Below, one piece after another: positions 13,054 through 20,328 of a DNA stretch of 24,196 nt. The translations under genes and the position numbers were made by a program. The notes under the pieces were generated by a model. The model had not been told where the DNA came from. It worked only from the letters and a program-made list of their open reading frames with translations, and made no database searches. The stretch comes from HGM11368 sp051883395 (GTDB lineage: Bacteria; Bacillota; Clostridia; Christensenellales; UBA3700): contig JBJETQ010000020.1 of assembly GCA_051883395.1 (NCBI GenBank), positions 1 through 24,196 of the forward strand, given 5' to 3'. The stretch's first letter is position 1; the number at the start of each line of letters is the position of its first letter.

Positions 13054-15543
13054 ATGACTAAGTATAACGTAAAAGGAATGACGTGCGCATCTTGCAGTGC
13101 AAGAATAGAAAAAACCGTGAGCAGTTTGCAGGGGGTAAGCTCCTGCTCTGTCAACCTTTTGACCAACACTATGACGGTAGAAGGCGACGCCAAGCCACAA
13201 GTCGTCATTGACGCTGTGCGCAAAATAGGATATGATGCGTCATGCAACAATAACAATGCCGAATCGCAAAAGAAAGCCGACTACAAGGGACGTGTCAACC
13301 GACTATTGGGTTCTACGATAGTTTCTTTGATACTATCCGCCGTACTCATGTACTTCTCTATGGGATACACGATGTGGGGCTTTCCGCTTCCTGCCGTATT
13401 GGCAAACAATCCCGTTGCCATAGCTTTGATACAATTGTTTCTGGCTTCGGCGGTGATGGCAATCAACAACGGCTTTTTTGTCAGGGGATTTAAGGGGCTT
13501 ATACATCGCTCGCCAAATATGGATACTCTCGTATCTTTGGGGTCGCTTGCCGGATACGTTTATAGCGTTGTTATATTGTTTATAATGAGCGACGCTGCCA
13601 TGAGCGACGTGCAGCATGCAAGCCACTATCTGCACCAGCTGTATTTTGAATCGTCCGCCATGATTCTTGCTTTGATATCTTTGGGCAAGACGCTGGAAGC
13701 CTACTCTAAGGGCAAAACCGCCGACGCTATCGGCAGCCTGATGAAACTGAGACCTGAGACTGCAACCCTGATAAAAGACGGACAACCGGTCAGCGTTGCG
13801 ATAGAACAGGTCGTTGTTGGGGACGTATTTGCGGTAAAACCCGGCGAAAGCATGCCCGTTGACGGCATTATTGTCAAAGGAAACACGAGCGTGGACGAAT
13901 CTGCTCTGACGGGTGAGAGTCTGCCTGTCGACAAAAAGGAAGGCGACGCCGTATACAGCGCAACGGTCAATATCAACGGTTACGTGGAGTGCAGAGCCAC
14001 CAAAGTAGGACAAGACACTACCCTGTCCAATATTATTTCGATGGTGGAAGACAGCGCCGCTACCAAAGCGCCTATTGCAAAACTGGCAGACAAAGTATCC
14101 GGCGTATTTGTACCGATAGTTATGGCTATCGCCTTTATCACAACGTTGGTATGGTTGCTTATCACTCATTCCGTCGGCACTTCGCTTGCAAGGGGGATTT
14201 CTGTGCTTGTCATAAGCTGTCCTTGCGCATTGGGTCTTGCAACGCCCGTTGCCATAATGGTCGGCAGCGGCAGAAGCGCAAAAGAAGGAATTTTGTTTAA
14301 AAACGCAACGGCTCTGGAAACTTGCGGAAAGGCCGACATCGTAGCCCTTGACAAAACCGGCACGATAACCAACGGCAAGCCTTGCGTAACCGACGTGATA
14401 GCAATAAATTGCGAAGAAACAGAACTGTTGCAATATGCCTGTTCGTTGGAAAAATACAGCGAACACCCTTTGTCCAATGCGATAAAGGAAAAAGCCAAAT
14501 CTATGAATATCGAAGCGTTGAAGGTGGACAACTTCAAAGCGGTTGTGGGCAGCGGATTGTATGCCGATTGTGGCGACGACGTGCTGTACGGCGGCAACGT
14601 AAAATACGCCCTGACGTACTGCAAAATAGACGAAACGACTCAACAAAAAATAGATGGTCTTGCCGCAGAAGGCAAAACCCCTTTACTCTTTGGCAAAAAC
14701 GATATTCTGCTGGGCATAATAGCCGTTGCCGATACCATCAAAAAGGATAGCGTGGAAGCAATAAAAGGCTTGAAAAATATGGGTATCAGGGTTGTTATGC
14801 TGACGGGAGACAATGCCGCTACCGCCAGTTCTATTGCCCGACAATGCTCGATAGACGAAGTGATGTCCGATTTGTTGCCGCAGGATAAGTTGGCTGCTAT
14901 CGACAATCTCAAAAAGCAAGGCAAGGTGGCTATGGTAGGCGACGGCATCAACGACGCACCCGCTCTCACCAGCGCCGATATAGGAATAGCAATAGGAGCA
15001 GGAAGCGACGTGGCAATAGACAGCGCTCAGGTGGTGCTGATGAAAGACACCCTAACAGACGTTGTCAAAGCTCTGCAATTATCCCGCACTACCCTGCGTG
15101 TCATACGCCAAAATCTTTTTTGGGCGTTTATTTACAACCTGATAGGTATTCCGCTGGCATGCGGTATACTGTCGCCGCTGGGAATCACTCTCAACCCTAT
15201 GTTCGGGGCGTTTGCAATGAGCCTGTCCAGCGTGTGCGTGGTGTTGAACGCTCTGCGACTTAATACAATTCCACTCAAAAATCGTACAAAACGCAATCAC
15301 AAAAAACATGACAAGGAGAAGAATAAGTATATGGAAAAAATTATAAAAATCGACGGTATGATGTGTCCGCATTGTCAGGCAAGAGTAACAGCCACGCTCA
15401 GCGCCATCGGCGGAGTAAATCAAGCTGTGGCTGATTACAAACAAGGTATTGCGACGGTTACGCTGACGGAAGACGTTGCCGACGAGATTTTTGTCAACGC
15501 TTTGAAAAACGACGGCTATACAGTCATATCGATAAGCCAATAA
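13054..15543 (+). CDS. copA: Copper-exporting P1B-ATPase CopA fused to a C-terminal CopZ-like domain
   Basis: 829 residues. The N-terminal metal-binding domain has GMTCASC (8-14). The transmembrane CPC motif is at 389-391 (ISCPCALGLA), phosphorylation aspartate D433 is in DKTGT, and EHPLS, MLTGDN and GDGINDAP (629-636) are present, so the ATPase core is complete and would export Cu(I). After the last membrane segments a charged linker (NRTKRNHKKHDKEKNK) leads at residue 760 to a second HMA domain starting MEKIIKIDGMMCPHC, with C771 and C774. This is CopZ-like and 70 residues long. Inside the linker lies an AAGGAG (15313-15318) before the in-frame ATG at 15331. No ribosome site precedes the main ATG at 13054. 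It follows csoR and is presumably regulated by it. Confidence 0.95.
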   Translation: MTKYNVKGMTCASCSARIEKTVSSLQGVSSCSVNLLTNTMTVEGDAKPQVVIDAVRKIGYDASCNNNNAESQKKADYKGRVNRLLGSTIVSLILSAVLMYFSMGYTMWGFPLPAVLANNPVAIALIQLFLASAVMAINNGFFVRGFKGLIHRSPNMDTLVSLGSLAGYVYSVVILFIMSDAAMSDVQHASHYLHQLYFESSAMILALISLGKTLEAYSKGKTADAIGSLMKLRPETATLIKDGQPVSVAIEQVVVGDVFAVKPGESMPVDGIIVKGNTSVDESALTGESLPVDKKEGDAVYSATVNINGYVECRATKVGQDTTLSNIISMVEDSAATKAPIAKLADKVSGVFVPIVMAIAFITTLVWLLITHSVGTSLARGISVLVISCPCALGLATPVAIMVGSGRSAKEGILFKNATALETCGKADIVALDKTGTITNGKPCVTDVIAINCEETELLQYACSLEKYSEHPLSNAIKEKAKSMNIEALKVDNFKAVVGSGLYADCGDDVLYGGNVKYALTYCKIDETTQQKIDGLAAEGKTPLLFGKNDILLGIIAVADTIKKDSVEAIKGLKNMGIRVVMLTGDNAATASSIARQCSIDEVMSDLLPQDKLAAIDNLKKQGKVAMVGDGINDAPALTSADIGIAIGAGSDVAIDSAQVVLMKDTLTDVVKALQLSRTTLRVIRQNLFWAFIYNLIGIPLACGILSPLGITLNPMFGAFAMSLSSVCVVLNALRLNTIPLKNRTKRNHKKHDKEKNKYMEKIIKIDGMMCPHCQARVTATLSAIGGVNQAVADYKQGIATVTLTEDVADEIFVNALKNDGYTVISISQ
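15331..15543 (+). CDS. Possible separately translated CopZ-like copper chaperone (C-terminus of CopA)
   Basis: 70 residues from an in-frame internal ATG, MEKIIKIDGMMCPHC, a complete ferredoxin-like HMA domain with Cys pair CPHC. AAGGAG at 15313-15318 lies 12 nt before it, longer than ideal but workable. It is part of the same frame as CopA with no stop codon between them. It may be made only as a fusion, or both as a fusion and as a free chaperone. Free CopZ would carry Cu(I) to CopA or CsoR. Confidence 0.45.
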   Translation: MEKIIKIDGMMCPHCQARVTATLSAIGGVNQAVADYKQGIATVTLTEDVADEIFVNALKNDGYTVISISQ

Positions 15544-15544
15544 C

Positions 15545-15573
15545 TTGACTATTGGTGCGCATATAAATATAAT
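15545..15573 (+). promoter_or_regulatory. Promoter of the chromate-transporter pair
   Basis: TTGACT (15545-15550), a 17-nt spacer and a perfect TATAAT (15568-15573), starting two bases after the copA stop. It lacks the CsoR dyad, so the pair can be expressed independently of copper. Confidence 0.75.
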
Positions 15574-15601
15574 ATATTTATACTTGACCTGGGAGTCTTA
15601 G

Positions 15602-16411
15602 ATGAAAAAAATATTGATGCTGTTTTTGACGATGCTCAAAATCGGCGCTTTTACTTTCGGCGGCGGATACGCCATGATATCTTTGCTCGAAAACGAATTT
15701 GTGTCAAAGAAACAATGGCTGACTCACGAAGAATTTATGGATTTGCTTGCAATAGCCGAGTCTACCCCGGGACCTATTGCAATCAACTCATCTACTTATA
15801 TCGGCTACAAAGTGGGCGGTTTTTTCGGCGCATTCTTTGCTACTCTCGGAATGTGTATTCCATCCTTTACCATTATTTTTATCATCTCATTGTTTTTTGA
15901 CAAATTTCTCAGCTTGTCGATAGTAGCGGCGGCGTTTAAAGGTATTCAGGCAGGAGTGATATTTCTCATCTTGTCGGCAGGTATCAAAATGCTCAAAAAG
16001 CTTCCTAAAACGCCTTTTAACGTGATAATGTCGATATTGGTTTTTGGTTGCATGACTCTGCTCAGTCTGTTTGCCGTCAACTTTTCGTCGATTTTTTATA
16101 TCCTGATATGCGCTTGTCTGGGATTGATAATTTATTGCATAGGATATATCAGAAGCAAGCATAAAGCCAACGTTCCTTGCAAAGATACAATTAATAAAAT
16201 AAACGAGACAGTCGGCGCAGAGCAAACAACGTCCGAAGGTCAGGACATTGACGCAATCAACGATTGTACGGCTTTGAACGAGTCAGACAGCCAAGTGCAA
16301 TCTGACAAAAAAGCAGACGATTGCTCTCAAACTAAACCAAGTGAAAGGGATAAAACGGAGTCTGAAAAAATACAGGAATGCCCGGACGAGCAAAAGGAGA
16401 GCGATATATGA
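15602..16411 (+). CDS. Chromate transporter (CHR family), first half-size subunit with acidic tail
   Basis: 269 residues; half-size CHR proteins are about 180-200. FGGGYAMISL (18-27) and AESTPGPIAI (57-66) are the family signatures, followed by hydrophobic segments to about residue 184. The last ~85 residues (from RSKHKANVPC) are hydrophilic, rich in Asp, Glu, Gln and Lys, and look disordered. Family members export chromate or related anions, though many Firmicutes copies have unknown substrates. GGGAG at 15591-15595 supports the start. The stop overlaps the next gene (ATGA), so the two half-size proteins are co-translated and probably form one heterodimeric transporter. Confidence 0.85.
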   Translation: MKKILMLFLTMLKIGAFTFGGGYAMISLLENEFVSKKQWLTHEEFMDLLAIAESTPGPIAINSSTYIGYKVGGFFGAFFATLGMCIPSFTIIFIISLFFDKFLSLSIVAAAFKGIQAGVIFLILSAGIKMLKKLPKTPFNVIMSILVFGCMTLLSLFAVNFSSIFYILICACLGLIIYCIGYIRSKHKANVPCKDTINKINETVGAEQTTSEGQDIDAINDCTALNESDSQVQSDKKADDCSQTKPSERDKTESEKIQECPDEQKESDI

Positions 16412-16986
16412 GCATCTACCTGCATTTGTTTCTCACTTTTCTCAAAATAGGAGCGGTGTCCTTTGGCGGCGGATACGCCATGATTTCTCTCGTGCGTGAA
16501 AACTGTATAGCCAACGGCTGGCTTACGGAAGAAGAAATACTCAATTTTATTGCGGTATCCGAGTCTACCCCGGGACCAATAGCTATCAATATGGCGACCT
16601 TCGTCGGCTCGTCTCAGGCAGGTTTTTTCGGCTCGCTCGTCGCTACGCTTGGAGTCGTTTTACCGTCCTTTATCATCATTTTGCTTATCGCCGCAGTAAT
16701 GCGCAACGTGCTCAAATATGCAGGCGTAAATCGTACGGTAAAATCGGTACAACCTGCAATCGTTGCCATGATTCTTTCTACCGCTTTGACGATGTTTCTC
16801 TCCAACGTCTTCAACCTGTCTTCTATATACGACAGCTTTGCATTTGACTGGAAGTCTCTTATAATTTTTGTTATTGTGGCGGCTATTGCTATCGTCTACA
16901 AAAAGTTGACCAAGAAAAACATATCGGCAATTCTGCTGATTGTAGCGTCGGCGATTATGGGCATGTTGTTTTTTGGTATCAAATGA
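16408..16986 (+). CDS. Chromate transporter (CHR family), second half-size subunit
   Basis: 192 residues from the ATG at 16408, which has AAGGAG at 16394-16399; an upstream in-frame ATG at 16378 lacks such a site. FGGGYAMISLV (18-28) and SESTPGPIAINMATFVG (about 56-72) repeat the signatures of the first subunit. About six hydrophobic segments follow and there is no hydrophilic tail. Together with the preceding gene it forms a split CHR transporter. The terminator 27 nt after the stop closes the unit. Confidence 0.9.
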   Translation: MSIYLHLFLTFLKIGAVSFGGGYAMISLVRENCIANGWLTEEEILNFIAVSESTPGPIAINMATFVGSSQAGFFGSLVATLGVVLPSFIIILLIAAVMRNVLKYAGVNRTVKSVQPAIVAMILSTALTMFLSNVFNLSSIYDSFAFDWKSLIIFVIVAAIAIVYKKLTKKNISAILLIVASAIMGMLFFGIK

Positions 16987-17015
16987 CAAAACAATGCGTA
17001 TGAATAAGCTATAAT

Positions 17016-17042
17016 AAAAATCGGGCAAAATGCCCGATTTTT
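17016..17042. terminator. Bidirectional terminator between converging genes
   Basis: AAAAATCGGGCA (17016-17027) pairs with TGCCCGATTTTT (17031-17042) around AAA. The T-runs on both strands serve the CHR pair on plus and the GH3 gene on minus. Confidence 0.9.
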
Positions 17043-17082
17043 GTTGCTTGCTATTTGAATATCTTTGAGTATTCAGCGATAT

Positions 17083-19500
17083 TTATTGCGCCTTGCGGGC
17101 AATATTTTTGAGAAGTTTGAACAGTCCCTTGAAGAAATGTCCGTTGCACATCATTACCAGTCCTTCCGCCATATAAGGATTGAGTGCGCCTTGCGACGTA
17201 TATGATACGTTTCTTACTCTCGAATAGCGCATTGTTTCCACCATCATCACCAATCCCGGATCATCCGACGCACAACCTGACGCAATCTGCATGCCAAACT
17301 TGATCAACTTGATAAATACTCCTGCAAATTTGCTGGTCTGTTGCATCTCCTCAAACGTGTTGTCTGCGGTAAATTCGCCTTTGATTGGTACTCTGACTTC
17401 ATCGTCTATCTTTCTTCCGATAAGTGTTTCGAACTGCTCTTGCGGAATAACGTTGCCTTGCGGCTTGTAATACCACGCCAAAGATTGTTTGTCGGCGGCA
17501 TATTGCTCATACGTTTCTCCGTCGATGTGTATCGTCTCTTTGAGTCTTTCGTCTGCGCTGCTTGCAGCCACGATAACGTCATAGTCGGAACCTACTACGT
17601 CAAAACTGTCTTTTGCCGTGATAAAGCTGCTGAAAGCGTCCTTGTCGAGTTGCAACTCCACTCTCACGCTATCTCCTGCCTTGACAAACACCTTGTCAAA
17701 GGCTTTGAGTTCTTTGTTAGGTACAAAGATATTGTCGTTGCGTCTGTGTACGTAAACCTGCACAATCTCCTTGGCGTCATACTTGCCGATATTGCGTACG
17801 TTGAAGCTGACTTTGACGATACCTTCCTTTTCAAATGCGTTGTTTACCTTTAAATCGGAATATTCAAAGTCGGTATATGACAGACCGTATCCAAACGGAT
17901 ATGCAACCTGCTTGCCTGCCGTGTCGAAATATCTGTAACCTACGTATATGCTTTCTCTGTACTGAGTCTTGACAAAATCTCCCGTCATATCGTTGTAGGA
18001 CGGTATATCCTGCAACTCCATAGGATAGGTTTCGGCAAGTTTTCCGCAAGGAACTTTGTTGCCGAACAGCAAATCGTAAGTTGCGTTGCCTACGTTCTGA
18101 CCGCCAAGATGCATCATCAAAACAGCTTTGACTTTGTCCTTGAAAGGTATAGCGATGGCAGAACCTGCCGCCAGAACTACGATGACCTTTGCTCCGCTGT
18201 TGGCAAGAGCGTCGATAAGTTGAAGGTGAGCGATAGGCATATCAATATTTTTTCTGTCAAAGCCTTCGGCTTCATAACTGTCCGTAAGTCCTGCAAATAC
18301 GATTACTTTATCTTTGCCCTTTGCCTTTTCTACCGCCTGATCGATAAGCCCCGGATAAATTTTGCCTGACTTGTTGATTTTGTAACCCCTTGCGTATTCG
18401 TATCTGACGCCTTTTTGCTCCAAAACGTCTATAAAGCTCGTCAATTTTGTCGGACAGATATGTGAGCTGCCTGCTCCCTGATACCTTGGTTTTTTTGCCA
18501 TTTCGCCAACAATGAGAATATTCTCGTCTGCCGACAAAGGTAACGCTTCGCCCTTGTTTTCCAACAAAACCGCACCTTCGGCGGCAATCTGAGCCGACAG
18601 AGCGTCGTGTGCTTGTGCGTCATATTGATAATTGGTGCTGAAATCAGGCGTAGAAAATACCAAATCAAGCATTCTGTCAACGGCTCTGTCAAGCACTTCT
18701 TCGCTCAATTTGCCGTCCTTAACCGCCTGAACAATCAATGCGTCGTTGTATCCGCCGCTACCCGGCATCTCCAATTCCAGACCGGCGTCTACTCCCTTAG
18801 GTCTGTCGTTGGTTGCGCCCCAGTCGGACATTACGATGCCCTGATAGCCCCATTCTTCTCTCAGAACGTCGTTGAGATATTTTTTATTTTCGCAAGCGTA
18901 AACTCCGTTGATTTTGTTGTAAGAACACATCATCGTCTTAGGCTTGCCTTCTTTGACGGCATACTCAAAAGGTCTGAGATATATCTCTCTCAACGCTCTC
19001 TCGTCGGCTTCCGCACTTACCGTCATACGTCTTGTTTCCTGATTGTTGGCAAAATAGTGTTTGAGCGACGTGCCTATGCCCTTGCTCTGTACGCCCTTGA
19101 TAAAGCTAGCCGCCATTTTGCCTGCCAGAAGCGGATCTTCGGAATAATACTCAAAGTTACGTCCGCATATACTTGTACGCTTGATATTGACTCCCGGTCC
19201 AAGAACTACGCCGACCTTTTCTTGCAAAGCTTCTTCGCCTATTGCCTTGCCCATCTCCTCAACCAGCTCTCTGTTCCACGTTGCGGCGCAACACGAAGCG
19301 GTAGGAAAACACGTTGCGGCTACCGACTTGTGGACAGAATCGCCGTTGCCTTGTTTTCTCAGTCCGTGCGGACCGTCGGTGGTCATAATGGAAGGAATGC
19401 CCAGTCTTTCGATAGGTTTGGTATGCCACATGTCGAGTCCGCTGCACATGCCAGCCTTTTCTTCCAGCGTCATCTGATCAATCAATTCTTTGTACTTCAT
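17083..19500 (-). CDS. Family GH3 beta-glucosidase, cytoplasmic
   Basis: 805 residues. The GH3 TIM barrel has D42 in TDGPHG, KH at 147-148 in TSLKHYFANN and the nucleophile D226 in VMSDWGAT. The alpha/beta sandwich domain follows, and a fibronectin type III-like domain (about 570-670) contains KIVQVYVH-type strands and TDFEYSDL. It hydrolyses terminal beta-linked glucose or related sugars. No signal peptide is seen, so it acts inside the cell, probably on imported disaccharides. The start at 19500 has GAGGTG just upstream; a TTG at 19512 is in frame but the ribosome site lies between them. About 100 extra residues at the C-terminus (from PIKGEFTADN) end with a hydrophobic, basic stretch NGHFFKGLFKLLKN; similar ends occur in other clostridial GH3 enzymes. 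No sugar transporter is adjacent. Confidence 0.93.
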   Translation of the reverse strand: MKYKELIDQMTLEEKAGMCSGLDMWHTKPIERLGIPSIMTTDGPHGLRKQGNGDSVHKSVAATCFPTASCCAATWNRELVEEMGKAIGEEALQEKVGVVLGPGVNIKRTSICGRNFEYYSEDPLLAGKMAASFIKGVQSKGIGTSLKHYFANNQETRRMTVSAEADERALREIYLRPFEYAVKEGKPKTMMCSYNKINGVYACENKKYLNDVLREEWGYQGIVMSDWGATNDRPKGVDAGLELEMPGSGGYNDALIVQAVKDGKLSEEVLDRAVDRMLDLVFSTPDFSTNYQYDAQAHDALSAQIAAEGAVLLENKGEALPLSADENILIVGEMAKKPRYQGAGSSHICPTKLTSFIDVLEQKGVRYEYARGYKINKSGKIYPGLIDQAVEKAKGKDKVIVFAGLTDSYEAEGFDRKNIDMPIAHLQLIDALANSGAKVIVVLAAGSAIAIPFKDKVKAVLMMHLGGQNVGNATYDLLFGNKVPCGKLAETYPMELQDIPSYNDMTGDFVKTQYRESIYVGYRYFDTAGKQVAYPFGYGLSYTDFEYSDLKVNNAFEKEGIVKVSFNVRNIGKYDAKEIVQVYVHRRNDNIFVPNKELKAFDKVFVKAGDSVRVELQLDKDAFSSFITAKDSFDVVGSDYDVIVAASSADERLKETIHIDGETYEQYAADKQSLAWYYKPQGNVIPQEQFETLIGRKIDDEVRVPIKGEFTADNTFEEMQQTSKFAGVFIKLIKFGMQIASGCASDDPGLVMMVETMRYSRVRNVSYTSQGALNPYMAEGLVMMCNGHFFKGLFKLLKNIARKAQ

Positions 19501-19539
19501 TTTGCACCTCAAAATTATTAATAATTTGCCCTTATATTC

Positions 19540-19567
19540 ATTGTATCATATTTTGATATATTTTCAA
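19540..19567 (-). promoter_or_regulatory. Promoter of the GH3 gene
   Basis: On the minus strand TTGAAA (19562-19567), a 16-nt spacer and TACAAT (19540-19545) with an extended TG just before it. It separates the GH3 gene from trmB upstream. Confidence 0.65.
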
Positions 19568-19613
19568 TATTTTTTTATTTTTTTGATGTGTTTGCAGCTT
19601 TACAGCTCTTTCT

Positions 19614-20282
19614 TTATTTGTAGGCTTCCAGCTTGTATATAGGTAGTCCTTTGGAAACAAAATTGATCTCGTATTCCGTCATCACGTTGTCAGGCGGAGC
19701 GTCGGCGTGCAAATCGAGAGAAACGTCTTTGAGTCGAAAACCTGCACAAGACAAAGTTTCCAGCGAATATTCAAACAACCCCCTATTGTCGGTCTTCTGA
19801 ATTATTTTGCTGCCGTCTTTCATAAGGCGCCTGTAAACTACCAAAAATTTGGGATTGGTCAATCTGTGATTGGCATAGGTCTTTTTTGGATACGGACAGG
19901 AAAAATTGAGATAAATTCCGCTGACTGTATCGTCGTCAAGAAAATACGCCAGATTTTCCGCACTACCTAAAATAAACTTGACGTTTTTGAGACCTTCCCG
20001 ATATGCTCGCTCGCATGCCGACACGATAACGTTAGGCACCTTTTCCAGAGCTAAAAAATTGCGCTCAGGATACTTCTTTGCCATTTCGCATACAAACATA
20101 CCCTTTCCGCAACCAAGTTCAAGATACAAATCTCCTTGATTTTCAAAAATTGCGTCAAGATTGATTTTTACCTGATTTTTTCTGTCGGCATTATAATAAA
20201 AGTCGCTCCCTTCTTTGACTGCGATATAACTCTCCACAGCTGCCAATCTATCTTCTAAATTCTTCTTTTTTCGTAATCTCAT
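19614..20282 (-). CDS. trmB: tRNA (guanine-N7-)-methyltransferase TrmB
   Basis: 222 residues. It would methylate N7 of G46 in tRNA with S-adenosylmethionine. LELGCGKG (54-61) is the SAM-binding loop; LALEKVPNVIVSA (77-89) and AENLAYFL (108-115) are typical of the family. The hallmark usually reading NFSDPWPKKRH reads NFSCPYPKKTY here (126-136): the aspartate is C129 and the tryptophan Y131. TEYEINF near the end is conserved. GGAGAA before the ATG supports the start. It lies 46 nt after recG with no terminator between them, so they are probably co-transcribed. The changed motif raises the question of altered activity. Confidence 0.9.
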   Translation of the reverse strand: MRLRKKKNLEDRLAAVESYIAVKEGSDFYYNADRKNQVKINLDAIFENQGDLYLELGCGKGMFVCEMAKKYPERNFLALEKVPNVIVSACERAYREGLKNVKFILGSAENLAYFLDDDTVSGIYLNFSCPYPKKTYANHRLTNPKFLVVYRRLMKDGSKIIQKTDNRGLFEYSLETLSCAGFRLKDVSLDLHADAPPDNVMTEYEINFVSKGLPIYKLEAYK

Positions 20283-20328
20283 CTATTTCTCCGTTTTTAA
20301 TTATTATTTATTTTTGAATAATTGTCGA

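Noticed and set aside
13333..14646. 437-codon minus-strand open frame inside copA
   Set aside because: It is a shadow of the copA reading frame; its residues have no domain logic, and the copA frame carries all P-type ATPase motifs.
16378..16407. Upstream in-frame start of the second CHR gene
   Set aside because: No ribosome site precedes it, while AAGGAG lies correctly before the ATG at 16408, and the ATGA overlap is typical of coupled genes.
19501..19512. TTG start of the GH3 gene at 19512
   Set aside because: The ribosome site GAGGTG lies downstream of it; the ATG at 19500 is correctly placed.
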